NCBI RefSeq assembly: GCF_900101495.1
Contig: NZ_FMUS01000033.1
Span: forward strand, 1 to 52,321
Origin: Alkaliphilus peptidifermentans DSM 18978
GTDB taxonomy: Bacteria; Bacillota; Clostridia; Peptostreptococcales; Natronincolaceae
DNA: 52,321 nucleotides
Direction of reading: 5' to 3'
Notes under the pieces: model-generated
What the model saw: the letters and a program-made list of their open reading frames with translations, nothing else
Database searches by the model: none
What the model was told of the DNA's origin: nothing
Part shown: in pieces, positions 24,621-33,793 of the stretch
How the letters are laid out: every line of letters starts with the position of its first letter
How positions within the stretch are numbered: position 1 is the first letter of the stretch
Translations under genes and position numbers: made by a program

Positions 24621-26651
24621 ATGGTAAGTAATAAAATGATTAATGAGGCTATGAAAATTAAGCTTGATAATGAGCTACCCAATAAGCCTGAATTCATTGC
24701 TGGTATTAGAAGGGCCCCCGACCGTGGATTTAAATTGACACCAGCTCAAACGGAAATAGCTTTGAAAAATGCTTTGAGATACGTTCCGGCGGAGCATCAT
24801 GAAGTACTAGCTCAGGAATTTATGGAGGAGTTAATGACTATGGGACGGATTTATGGTTATCGATACCGTCCAGAGGGTAATATTAAAGCAAAGTCAATCG
24901 ACCAATATAAAGGAAATTGTATAGAAGGTAAAGCATTTCAAGTTATGATAGATAATAACCTAGACTTTGATGTGGCCTTATATCCCTATGAATTAGTTAC
25001 CTATGGAGAAACCGGTAGAGTGTGTCAAAACTGGATGCAATATCGATTAATAAAGAAATACTTAGAAGTGTTAACTAATAAGCAGACATTAGTCATCTCA
25101 TCCGGACATCCAGTGGGACTATTCGAGTCATCCAGCCAAAGTCCAAGAGTTATTATTACCAATGCCTTAATGGTTGGTATGTTTGATAATATAAAGGATT
25201 GGGATATTGCAGAGCAAATGGGAGTTGCAAACTATGGTCAAATGACTGCAGGAGGGTGGATGTATATAGGTCCACAGGGAATAGTTCATGGTACCTTTAA
25301 TACCTTACTTAATGCAGGGAGGTTGAAGCTTGGCTTAGGTCAGGAGGAGGATTTAAAGGGCAAATTATTTGTTTCCTCAGGCTTAGGAGGTATGAGTGGT
25401 GCTCAACCAAAGGCAGTAGAAATAGCAAATGGTATTGGTATCATTGCAGAGGTTGATCCTTCTCGTATTGAAACAAGACATAAGCAGGGATGGGTTAGTG
25501 TAACTTCAAATGATTTAAGTGAGATATTTAAAATTGTTGAAGAATACAGAAAAAAGAAGTCACCAATCTCTATAGCATATGAAGGTAATATAGTAGATTT
25601 ACTAGAATATGCAGTAAATAACAATATCAAAATTGAATTATTATCAGACCAAACCTCTTGTCATGCGGTATACGATGGGGGCTATTGTCCACAGGGTGTA
25701 TCTTTTGATGAAAGAACAAATATGTTAAAAACCAATCGAGAGAGATTTAAAGAATTGGTTGATGAATCCCTTAGAAAACATTTTGATCTAATTAAGAAGC
25801 TGGTTGAGAATGGTACCTATTTCTTTGACTATGGTAATGCCTTCATGAAGGCTGTGTATGATGCTGGAGTAAAGGAAATATCAAAGAATGGCATTGATGA
25901 AAAGGATGGATTTATCTTTCCTTCCTATGTAGAGGACATTATGGGGCCAGAATTGTTTGACTATGGATATGGTCCATTTAGATGGGTTTGTCTTAGCGGC
26001 AACCATGAAGACCTTATTAGAACAGATAAAGCGGCAATGGATTGCATTGATCCAGAAAGAAGAGGTCAGGATAGAGATAACTATGTTTGGATTAGAGATG
26101 CAGAAAAAAATAAATTGGTTGTAGGTACTCAGGCTAGAATTCTTTATCAGGATGCAGAGGGAAGAACAAAAATTGCTTTAAGATTTAATGAAATGGTAAG
26201 AAATGGTGAAGTTGGACCAATTATGTTGGGAAGAGACCACCATGATGTAAGTGGTACAGATTCACCCTTCCGCGAAACTGCCAATATAAAGGATGGAAGT
26301 AATGTTATGGCAGATATGGCTACCCAGTGCTTTGCTGGTAATGCTGCCAGAGGAATGAGTTTAATTGCCCTACATAATGGCGGGGGTGTCGGAATAGGAA
26401 AATCAATTAATGGTGGATTCGGCATGGTTTTAGATGGTAGTGAAAGAGTAGATACTATTTTAAAAACTGCAATGCCATGGGATGTAATGGGTGGAGTTGC
26501 AAGAAGAGCTTGGGCAAGGAATGAGAACTCAATCAGCACCAGCATAGAATTTAATCAAAATTCTAATAACGATAGCCACATTACATTACCATATATTCCA
26601 AATGATTCATTGATAAAAGATGTGATAGAAGAAGCATTAAAAAATAAATAA
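24621..26651 (+). CDS. hutU: Urocanate hydratase (long clostridial form)
   Basis: Urocanase adds water to urocanate using tightly bound NAD+, giving imidazolonepropionate. ATG 24621 follows AAAGGGGAG, giving 676 residues, as in the longer urocanases of anaerobes. Recognisable segments are GRVCQNWMQYRLIKKYLE, VSSGLGGMSGAQPKA with the glycine-rich NAD site, DQTSCHAVYDGGY with the conserved Cys, and GRDHHDVSGTDSPFRET. It lies between fhs and ftcD. The preceding enzyme, histidine ammonia-lyase (HutH), is not in the window and must be encoded elsewhere if the pathway starts from histidine. Confidence 0.95.
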   Translation: MVSNKMINEAMKIKLDNELPNKPEFIAGIRRAPDRGFKLTPAQTEIALKNALRYVPAEHHEVLAQEFMEELMTMGRIYGYRYRPEGNIKAKSIDQYKGNCIEGKAFQVMIDNNLDFDVALYPYELVTYGETGRVCQNWMQYRLIKKYLEVLTNKQTLVISSGHPVGLFESSSQSPRVIITNALMVGMFDNIKDWDIAEQMGVANYGQMTAGGWMYIGPQGIVHGTFNTLLNAGRLKLGLGQEEDLKGKLFVSSGLGGMSGAQPKAVEIANGIGIIAEVDPSRIETRHKQGWVSVTSNDLSEIFKIVEEYRKKKSPISIAYEGNIVDLLEYAVNNNIKIELLSDQTSCHAVYDGGYCPQGVSFDERTNMLKTNRERFKELVDESLRKHFDLIKKLVENGTYFFDYGNAFMKAVYDAGVKEISKNGIDEKDGFIFPSYVEDIMGPELFDYGYGPFRWVCLSGNHEDLIRTDKAAMDCIDPERRGQDRDNYVWIRDAEKNKLVVGTQARILYQDAEGRTKIALRFNEMVRNGEVGPIMLGRDHHDVSGTDSPFRETANIKDGSNVMADMATQCFAGNAARGMSLIALHNGGGVGIGKSINGGFGMVLDGSERVDTILKTAMPWDVMGGVARRAWARNENSISTSIEFNQNSNNDSHITLPYIPNDSLIKDVIEEALKNK

Positions 26652-26706
26652 ATTTCTTACAACAAAAACAACACCTCAGACAAAAAATAAAGGGAGGCTA
26701 ATTGCG

Positions 26707-27603
26707 ATGAAAAAAATAATTCAATGTGTTCCAAACTTTAGCGAGGGTAGAGATCTTGATAAAATAGAAAAAATAGTAAATCCCTTCAGAGGAAAAAATG
26801 GAGTTAAGCTGTTGGATTACAGCAGAGATGAAGACCATAATCGTGTTGTAGTTACAGTAGTAGGCGAGCCAGAAGCACTTAAAGTAGCTATAGTAGAGGC
26901 AATGGGTGTTGCAATTGAAGTAATTGATATGAGGAGTCATGAGGGTCAGCATCCACGTATGGGTGCAATAGATGTGGTTCCATTTATACCAGTAAAGAAT
27001 GTTAGCATGACAGAGGCTGTTGAACTGGCTAAAGAAGTGGCTATGGAAGCTGCAGATAAGTATGATTTACCTATTTTCTTATATGAAAAGGCAGCATCTA
27101 CTCCAGAAAGAGAGAACCTTGCAAAGGTTAGAAAAGGCGAATATGAAGGTATGAAGGATAAACTACAGCAACCAGAATGGAAGCCAGATTTCGGTCCTGA
27201 TATGCCCCATGAAACAGCTGGAGTTACAGCTATTGGTGCCAGAATGCCACTGGTAGCCTTTAATGTGAATTTAGCCACTGATGATCTTGAGATAGCCAAT
27301 AAGATATCTAAGAATGTGCGATATTTAAGTGGAGGGCTTAGATATTGTAAGGCCATAGGAATAGAGCTTAAGGAACGTGGAATTGTTCAAGTTTCTATGA
27401 ATATGACTGATTACACAAAAACTGCTCTATATAGGGTTTTTGAACTGATTAGAATTGAGGCAAAACGGTATGGTGTTAATATTGTTGGAAGTGAAATCAT
27501 TGGTTTACTGCCAATGGAGGCATTAATAGACACAGCTGTGTATTATCTAGGGGTAGAGGACTTTTCAATGGAACAAGTCTTAGAAACTAGGATAATGGAG
27601 TGA
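26707..27603 (+). CDS. ftcD: Glutamate formimidoyltransferase
   Basis: FtcD moves the formimino group of formiminoglutamate to tetrahydrofolate, releasing glutamate. The 298-residue protein has IIQCVPNFSEGRD at the N-terminus, DEDHNRVVVTVVG and HEGQHPRMGAIDVVPFIP, all family signatures. It is the transferase alone; the deaminase part that is fused in animals is the separate fchA gene downstream. AGGGAGG precedes the ATG. Its stop codon overlaps the region used to start hutI. Confidence 0.95.
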   Translation: MKKIIQCVPNFSEGRDLDKIEKIVNPFRGKNGVKLLDYSRDEDHNRVVVTVVGEPEALKVAIVEAMGVAIEVIDMRSHEGQHPRMGAIDVVPFIPVKNVSMTEAVELAKEVAMEAADKYDLPIFLYEKAASTPERENLAKVRKGEYEGMKDKLQQPEWKPDFGPDMPHETAGVTAIGARMPLVAFNVNLATDDLEIANKISKNVRYLSGGLRYCKAIGIELKERGIVQVSMNMTDYTKTALYRVFELIRIEAKRYGVNIVGSEIIGLLPMEALIDTAVYYLGVEDFSMEQVLETRIME

Positions 27604-27608
27604 TAAAG

Positions 27609-28892
27609 ATGCAAAAAGGCAACATTTTAATTAAAGGAGCCAGCGAAGTGGTCACCTGCAGTGGCTCTCATGCTAAATTTGGAAAAGAAATGGCAGACTT
27701 AAATGTCATACATGATGGATCAGTAGTTATAAGAGATGGAGTTATAGAGGCTGTTGGTAAAACAGAAGACATAATAAAGAAATATAATGAAAAGGATTTC
27801 CAAGTTATTGATGCAACCGGAAAGGCAGTTTTACCAGGCTTTGTAGATTCACACACCCACTTAGTTTTTGGTGGTTATCGAGCTGAAGAATTTTCATGGC
27901 GTCTTAGAGGGGACAATTACATGGAAATTATGGAGCGTGGTGGAGGTATACTTAGCTCTGTAAAGGCAACTAAAGCAGCAACTAAAGCAGAGTTATATTA
28001 TGCTGCAATGAGACGTTTAGACTCTATGCTCTCCTTTGGAGTAACAACCGTTGAAGGGAAGAGTGGCTATGGACTTGACCTTGATACTGAGATAAAGCAG
28101 CTAGAAGTTATGACGGAGGTAGATGACAACCATCCAATAGACGTGGTTAAAACCTTCCTAGGAGCTCATGCAGTTCCACCAGAATATAAGGGTAAAGAAG
28201 ATGAATTTATTGATTTTATGATTGAAGATGTACTACCGATAGTGGCAGAAGGTCAACTGGCAACTTTTTGTGATATATTTTGTGAAAAAAAAGTATTCTC
28301 TGTAGATCAGTCTAGACGCCTATTAAGAAAAGCTCAAGAGCTTGGAATGAAGGTTAAGCTACATGCAGATGAAATAATACAACTTGGAGGCGCAGAGCTG
28401 GCAGCAGAACTAGGTGCAGTTTCTGCGGATCATTTACTACAGGCATCAGACGAAGGATTAAAACAAATGAGGGATAAAGGAGTAGTTGCAACCCTTCTAC
28501 CGGGAACAGCCTTTAGCTTAAAGGAAAATTATGCCCGGGCTAGATATATGATTGATAACGGTAATGCAGTTGCCCTTGCTACAGATTTAAACCCAGGAAG
28601 TTGCTTTACAGAGTCAATACCTTTAATTTTTGCTTTAGCAACACTATATATGAAAATGACAACAGAGGAAGCAATAACTGCCTTTACCATCAATGGTGCA
28701 GCTGCACTAGATATGGCAGATACTATTGGAAGCTTGGATGTAGGTAAAAAAGGAGATGTAATTATACTAGAGTTTCCTTCCTATCATTTCATTCCATATC
28801 ATATCGGTGTCAGCACGGTGGAGAAGGTTGTGAAAAATGGTATACTTGTTTTTGATAAAGAAAAGGAGTGTTATATAAATGTTAGCAAATAA
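27609..28892 (+). CDS. hutI: Imidazolonepropionase
   Basis: HutI opens the imidazolone ring to give formiminoglutamate. It is a metal-dependent amidohydrolase: LPGFVDSHTHLVFGGYR holds the HxH metal site, and GAHAVPPEYKG, KLHADEI and ALATDLNPGSC supply the remaining metal ligands. ATG 27609, eight bases after GGAG, is chosen over GTG 27600. The length is 427 residues. The gene overlaps fchA by 14 bases, so the two are translationally linked. Confidence 0.95.
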   Translation: MQKGNILIKGASEVVTCSGSHAKFGKEMADLNVIHDGSVVIRDGVIEAVGKTEDIIKKYNEKDFQVIDATGKAVLPGFVDSHTHLVFGGYRAEEFSWRLRGDNYMEIMERGGGILSSVKATKAATKAELYYAAMRRLDSMLSFGVTTVEGKSGYGLDLDTEIKQLEVMTEVDDNHPIDVVKTFLGAHAVPPEYKGKEDEFIDFMIEDVLPIVAEGQLATFCDIFCEKKVFSVDQSRRLLRKAQELGMKVKLHADEIIQLGGAELAAELGAVSADHLLQASDEGLKQMRDKGVVATLLPGTAFSLKENYARARYMIDNGNAVALATDLNPGSCFTESIPLIFALATLYMKMTTEEAITAFTINGAAALDMADTIGSLDVGKKGDVIILEFPSYHFIPYHIGVSTVEKVVKNGILVFDKEKECYINVSK

Positions 28893-29496
28893 GAGCCTTA
28901 AAGAGTTTCTAGAGGAGACGGCGTCAAATAAACCAGTTCCTGGAGGAGGAAGTATAGCTGCTATGTGTGGTGCTACGGCTGCGGCCCTTACTGGGATGGT
29001 TGCTAATCTTACTATAGGAAAGAAAAAGTATGCAGAGGTTGAAGAGTTGATGAAGGAAATAGAAGAGAAGACTTCTGACCTTAGAAATAAGTTTATAGAT
29101 GATATCGACCGAGATGCAGACTCTTTTAATGAAGTAATGGATGCCTTTAAGCTACCAAAGGAAACAGATGAAGAAATAGTATCAAGAAAGAAAGCCATTC
29201 AAGAGGCTACTAAAAAAGCAGCACTGGTACCTTTAGAGGTTGCAGAGGAAGCTTTGAAAATAATGTCAATAATAGAAACTGTTGTAGAAAGTGGAAATCA
29301 AAATGCTGTTACTGATGGCGCTGTAGCTGCTATGATGGCAAGAACAGCAGTGCTGTCTGCCCTATATAATGTAAAAATAAATGTTCTATCAATAAAGGAT
29401 GAAGTCTTTGTTATGGATGTTAATCAAAAGGTTAACGAGCTGGAAAAGAAGGCTGTTGAATTAGAAAAGCAAATATTAGATAAAGTAGTTTTATAG
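28879..29496 (+). CDS. fchA: Formimidoyltetrahydrofolate cyclodeaminase
   Basis: The enzyme turns 5-formimino-tetrahydrofolate into methenyl-tetrahydrofolate and ammonia. The 205-residue protein starts with KPVPGGGSIAAMCGATAAAL, the cyclodeaminase glycine signature, and has DRDADSFNEVMDAFKLPK. AAAGGAG within hutI serves its ATG. It closes the operon; a terminator follows at once. With FtcD and Fhs it forms a route from formiminoglutamate to formate; FolD-type steps are needed between and are not in the window. Confidence 0.94.
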   Translation: MLANKSLKEFLEETASNKPVPGGGSIAAMCGATAAALTGMVANLTIGKKKYAEVEELMKEIEEKTSDLRNKFIDDIDRDADSFNEVMDAFKLPKETDEEIVSRKKAIQEATKKAALVPLEVAEEALKIMSIIETVVESGNQNAVTDGAVAAMMARTAVLSALYNVKINVLSIKDEVFVMDVNQKVNELEKKAVELEKQILDKVVL

Positions 29497-29510
29497 ATTT
29501 AAATAAAAAG

Positions 29511-29540
29511 TAGCGAAGGTGACACTTCGCTATTTTTTTT
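29511..29540 (+). terminator. Intrinsic terminator after fchA
   Basis: TAGCGAAG (29511-29518) pairs with CTTCGCTA (29525-29532), followed by eight T. It separates the hut operon from the BTAD regulator. Confidence 0.85.
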
Positions 29541-29577
29541 ATATAATTAGAATGTTATATAAAAAATGGGGTTTTTG

Positions 29578-29589
29578 TGTACCAGTACA
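29578..29589. promoter_or_regulatory. Small palindrome upstream of the BTAD regulator gene
   Basis: TGTAC-CA-GTACA is a perfect 5-bp inverted repeat about 75 bases before the start of the regulator gene. It is operator-like but short. Confidence 0.3.
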
Positions 29590-29663
29590 TATTGAGATGA
29601 AGGATTCCAAAAAGGTTTACAGAATATATAATATAGCTAAGATTGTAAAGGGGGGTTGGATAA

Positions 29664-32600
29664 ATGAGTTTAATTCAAGTAAAACTCTTTAATACTCCAA
29701 CTGTTACAAAGGATCAAGTGAAAATTTTATTTCCTTTTAGAAAGGCAGAGGCCCTCTTCTATTATTTGCTATGTAAAAAAGAAGCAACTCGAGATGAAAT
29801 GGTAAATCTATTATGGGGAGAAACTCCAGAAGAGACTGCCAAGAAAAATCTAAGAAATGCTATGTATCAAATTAGAAAAATTTTCGATATGGATATAATA
29901 ATTTCACCTCGAAAATCTATTATAATGTTAAATCCTGATATACAAATTAATATAGATATAGAAGCTTTTTTGAAGCAAAATAAAGAAGCAATAGACCTTT
30001 ATACCGGTGAGTTTTTGCAGGGATTCTCCTTAAAGGATGGAGAAAGCTTTGAAGAGTGGATGATAAACACCAGAGAAGCCTATAAAGATATGTACATTTC
30101 ACTGTTATATAATTTGTTAGATAACAAATCAAACCTAAGCCTTGAAAAAATTGAATATTATACTAAACTCCTTATTAATGCTGATCCCTTCGATGAAAGG
30201 GCATATCAAATACTACTTAATCAATATTTAGTTGAGGGAGTCTATAATAAGGGAATTGATATTTATAATAGGCTGGCGAAAACTTTAGATAAAGAAATGG
30301 GAATAGTACCAGATATCGAGAGTCAGAAATTGTTTGAAGACCTGCTTAAGGCTAGAAAGTTAAAAGAATCAAAAATTAATCATACTTCCAATGATTTTTT
30401 TTATGGTCGAGAATTAGAGCTTAATAGGCTAATTGAAAATCATAATAGCTTTATTATGGGAAGCTTTAACAAGTCTATAATGCTAATTGGAGAAGCAGGA
30501 ATAGGTAAGACAGTTCTAAAGGATAAATTCTTTGATAACATAGATAAAAACGAGGTTTTTATTTTTAGCGCAAATTGTTATCAAGCTGAAGAAAGTTATT
30601 TCTTAAAGCCTTGGAATTCTGTTTTTATGGAGTTTGCCAATATTATTAAGGAAGAAGCCATTGATATCCCAAATGTGTGGAAAAACATAATAGCTTATTT
30701 GTTTCCCATATTTGATGTAGATGTCTTGTATAATAAGATGACCACCATTGAAGAGTTAGATAATATGCAGTTTAAGCTGGTTGAGGATGCAGTACAGGGT
30801 TTATTTGGTAAATTAGCCAATAAGAAAAAAATAATTCTTATATTTGAAGATATGCAGTGGATGGATAATATGAGTCTACTATTATTGAAGCACCTTTTAC
30901 TAAATAATAAAAATAAACGGTTAATAGTCCTTGGGACATGTAGAAATGAATATGCTGCACGAATTGATGATTTTATTACTTTAATGAGTAGGTACAATCT
31001 GATGGAAACCCTTATGTTACAACGTTTTTCAGAGAATCAGGTGGAGGAGTTTATTAATTCAGTAATGCCTAATCAACTATCACAAGAACTCAAACATAAA
31101 ATATATGAGGAAACCGAAGGAAATACTTTTTTTCTAGTGGAATACTTAAACGCATTAAAGGAAAACCGTAACTTAGATGAAATGTCAGTTAAAATGCAAG
31201 ATGTTATAAAGAGTAGATTTATAAATTTATCGGTTAATGGAAAAAAACTAATTGACATTATTTCGGTGTTTTTTGATAATGTGTCACTTGAAATATTAGC
31301 GAAGGCATTAGGAAAAGATGAATTAGAAGTTATTGAAACAATTGAGGAGCTTCAGGACAGGTATCTTATTAAGGAAACAGTAGTTCATGATGAGATTATT
31401 TATCAATTCACCCATCAAAAGCTGAGAGATTATATTTATATAAATCAATCGCCAGCTAAAAAGAGGCTTTTACATAATATTATAGGAGAAATTCTTGAAG
31501 ACGGTTTAATAAACGGAAAAAGGGATATAACTGTATACTCTAAACTTATTTATCATTTTACTAATAGTAGTAATTTAATAAAGGCATTGAAATATAAAAT
31601 TTTAAACACTGATATTTATTTGGATTTCAGTCATGAGTTATTTCCCATTATAAACGAAAGCTATTATATTAAAGAGTCTAGTCTATACCTGTCTAGTCAA
31701 CAGGCAATAGAGGTAATCAATGAAATAGAGACATCTATAAAAGAAGCTAAATACCTAAGACCATCAGAAGAATTTGTTAAGCTAGAAATTGCATTTTTTC
31801 ATATGAAGGGTAGATATTTGATCAGAGAGGGAGACTATGAATCAGGATTGAGATTTATTTTGAGGATGATAGAAACAGCTAATGAAAATCTCCATCATGA
31901 ATTCCTTTTAAAGGGATATAGACAGATGGTCTATTATGGAATACAAACCCATAACAATGAATTGATGGAACGATACCTTAAAATGGCATTGGATTTAGCA
32001 GAGGAAAATGATAACAGACTGGAGAAGGCAATTCTCCTTAGGCTCAAGGGCTTAAACAAAATAATGACAATTGACTATGAGGCAGCAGAGGAAGTTTTAC
32101 AGAAGGCCATTCACCTTTTTAATGATATAAGCAAGTATGATGATAAGTATGCTCTAAATATTGCGGGTGTTTATAATTATTTAGGTGAAATAAGAAGATA
32201 TAATATGAATTTTTCTAGTGCCTTAAAATACTACGATAAAGCTATGACTATGTGTAAGAAAATGAAGCTTTCTAGAGGGTTAACAATTTTCAATACCAAT
32301 GCAGGGCAGGCGGCCTTTGACATGGGTGACTACGAAAGAGCCAAGAACTATTTTAAAAATGGTCTTATCCTATACAATCAATTCGATGTACCGTGGGGAA
32401 GGGCTATAGCAGAGGGTTATATGGCTTTGTTATATATTAGGGAAGGTAATTACAAAACTGCATTAGAGAATCTCATCCGTGCAGAATCTTATAGTCAGCA
32501 GCTTAAGAGTCCATACGAAATTGGGCTAGTCTACAGAGTTAAGGCAGAAATTAAAACTAACATGAGTAATAACATAAAACTCCAAAGGGTGTTTAAAAAC

Positions 32601-32705
32601 CATCTTGCAAAGTCCCTTCAGGAATATTGTGATAAAGGGATATACTATCTAGAACAGGTAAACGAATGCTATGAAATCGAAATTTTAAAGATATTGAAAA
32701 AATAA
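29664..32705 (+). CDS. Large BTAD/AAA-ATPase/TPR transcriptional regulator (SARP/AfsR-like)
   Basis: The 1013-residue protein has an N-terminal winged-helix region (about 8-85; RKAEALFYYLLCKKEATRDE, LLWGETPEETAKKNLRNAMY). A BTAD helical domain follows (about 92-230; YTGEFLQGFSL, INADPFDERAYQ). Next is an AAA-type ATPase with Walker A LIGEAGIGKT near 275 and Walker B IILIFEDMQWMD near 390. Tetratricopeptide-like repeats fill roughly residues 680-990. This is the AfsR/MalT-like design of a signal-sensing activator that binds DNA when loaded with ATP. GGGGGG precedes the ATG. It lies downstream of the hut operon on the same strand, so control of that operon is possible but unproven. Confidence 0.88.
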   Translation: MSLIQVKLFNTPTVTKDQVKILFPFRKAEALFYYLLCKKEATRDEMVNLLWGETPEETAKKNLRNAMYQIRKIFDMDIIISPRKSIIMLNPDIQINIDIEAFLKQNKEAIDLYTGEFLQGFSLKDGESFEEWMINTREAYKDMYISLLYNLLDNKSNLSLEKIEYYTKLLINADPFDERAYQILLNQYLVEGVYNKGIDIYNRLAKTLDKEMGIVPDIESQKLFEDLLKARKLKESKINHTSNDFFYGRELELNRLIENHNSFIMGSFNKSIMLIGEAGIGKTVLKDKFFDNIDKNEVFIFSANCYQAEESYFLKPWNSVFMEFANIIKEEAIDIPNVWKNIIAYLFPIFDVDVLYNKMTTIEELDNMQFKLVEDAVQGLFGKLANKKKIILIFEDMQWMDNMSLLLLKHLLLNNKNKRLIVLGTCRNEYAARIDDFITLMSRYNLMETLMLQRFSENQVEEFINSVMPNQLSQELKHKIYEETEGNTFFLVEYLNALKENRNLDEMSVKMQDVIKSRFINLSVNGKKLIDIISVFFDNVSLEILAKALGKDELEVIETIEELQDRYLIKETVVHDEIIYQFTHQKLRDYIYINQSPAKKRLLHNIIGEILEDGLINGKRDITVYSKLIYHFTNSSNLIKALKYKILNTDIYLDFSHELFPIINESYYIKESSLYLSSQQAIEVINEIETSIKEAKYLRPSEEFVKLEIAFFHMKGRYLIREGDYESGLRFILRMIETANENLHHEFLLKGYRQMVYYGIQTHNNELMERYLKMALDLAEENDNRLEKAILLRLKGLNKIMTIDYEAAEEVLQKAIHLFNDISKYDDKYALNIAGVYNYLGEIRRYNMNFSSALKYYDKAMTMCKKMKLSRGLTIFNTNAGQAAFDMGDYERAKNYFKNGLILYNQFDVPWGRAIAEGYMALLYIREGNYKTALENLIRAESYSQQLKSPYEIGLVYRVKAEIKTNMSNNIKLQRVFKNHLAKSLQEYCDKGIYYLEQVNECYEIEILKILKK

Positions 32706-32841
32706 GAATAATAGTCATATTAACTTTGAATTAGGAATATAGATAAACTGATTCACTAGTAAAACATAAAAATATTACTATTAATTGAAATCCCTTATAA
32801 TAAAAATTAAATTAATTAAATAATTAATGGGAGGGGAAAAA

Positions 32842-33147
32842 ATGGTATTTACAGAACCTCGAAGTACAAGTACAGATAAAAATGATGATGTAACCTACAA
32901 AGTTATAAAAACTGCACCTGATAAAATCAAAGTTGAGCTTTATTGGGGAGAAAAGCCTAGCCGGGGTTATAAAATTAAAATAAAAGAAGTTAAGCTAGAA
33001 GAAAATAATGTTAACGTAGTATATAGTCAAGTTTACCCTGATCCAGATTCCATATATAGCCAAGTGATATCATATCCCTCTGACATCTGGGAAGGAAAAG
33101 TAGAAAAACTACAAGATAATTATCAAGTAAAACTAAGTAAGCAATAG
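32842..33147 (+). CDS. PrcB-like protein (protease complex subunit PrcB C-terminal domain type)
   Basis: ATG 32842 is preceded by GGGAGGGG; an upstream in-frame ATG (32827) overlaps that site and is unlikely. The 101-residue product reads VELYWGEKPSRGYKIKIKEV followed by a VVYSQVYPDPDS stretch. This matches the C-terminal PrcB domain family, a small beta-rich domain found in extracellular or protease-associated proteins. No signal peptide is visible, so it is probably cytoplasmic. The function is unknown. A hairpin follows. Confidence 0.65.
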   Translation: MVFTEPRSTSTDKNDDVTYKVIKTAPDKIKVELYWGEKPSRGYKIKIKEVKLEENNVNVVYSQVYPDPDSIYSQVISYPSDIWEGKVEKLQDNYQVKLSKQ

Positions 33148-33150
33148 AGT

Positions 33151-33190
33151 AGAGCTAACCTATATTATTATGGGTTGGCTCTTAAATTTT
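33151..33190 (+). terminator. Intrinsic terminator after the PrcB-like gene
   Basis: AGAGCTAACC (33151-33160) pairs with GGTTGGCTCT (33173-33182) with one G-U pair, followed by a T-rich tail. Confidence 0.75.
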
Positions 33191-33350
33191 AGAATAATGT
33201 TGATGTATATATATAGTTGTATTATATATAACTGGGAGTAACATTAATAATTAAATATCACACATGATTATCTAAATGCTTAGCAAAAGCTGTTTAATTA
33301 TATTATAATAAAGAAAAAGGAATAAATATAGAATTAGGCAGGTGAAGGAT

Positions 33351-33695
33351 ATGCTAGAAAAAAGAAGAAGTGAAAGGCTTCCATTGAATCTGGAGCTTAA
33401 TATAACCTCTTTGTTTAAACAGGATAATATTGTAATAGATGACATTAATGAAGGTATAGAGGTTGTAAACATATCTAAAACAGGTATTGGTTTTAAGTGT
33501 AAAAAAGCTCTTCCTATAGACTACTATTTTGATGCTAAAATTGAGCTTACAGAAAAAAAGTATTTTTACTGTGTACTTAAAATAGTAAGAATTGAAGCCG
33601 TTGATAAAGTTTTTTTTGTAGGCTGTGAATTTATTGGACTAGCAGATATTCTAAGTAAATCGGTTGATGAATACAGTGAAGAAATAAAAAAATAG
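33351..33695 (+). CDS. PilZ-domain cyclic-di-GMP receptor
   Basis: The 114-residue protein has the two PilZ binding motifs: RRSERLP near residue 5 (RxxxR) and NISKTGIGFKC near residue 44 (D/NxSxxG). ATG 33351 follows AGGTGAAGG; GTG 33342 is an alternative start. A single PilZ domain with no partner domain usually acts by binding another protein when loaded with cyclic di-GMP. Together with the HD-GYP gene it shows cyclic-di-GMP signalling in this organism. Neighbours give no hint of its partner. Confidence 0.88.
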   Translation: MLEKRRSERLPLNLELNITSLFKQDNIVIDDINEGIEVVNISKTGIGFKCKKALPIDYYFDAKIELTEKKYFYCVLKIVRIEAVDKVFFVGCEFIGLADILSKSVDEYSEEIKK

Positions 33696-33720
33696 TGCCT
33701 AAATAATATAATCAGTTAAA

Positions 33721-33760
33721 AAAAGCCACACAGTTCTTTTGAAAAATTCTGTGTGGTTTT
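33721..33760 (+). terminator. Intrinsic terminator after the PilZ gene
   Basis: AAAAGCCACACAG (33721-33733) pairs with CTGTGTGGTTTT (33749-33760) with a small irregularity, ending in T-rich sequence. Confidence 0.75.
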
Positions 33761-33793
33761 ATTAAATTTAATTATTAGATAAGGATGAGGATT

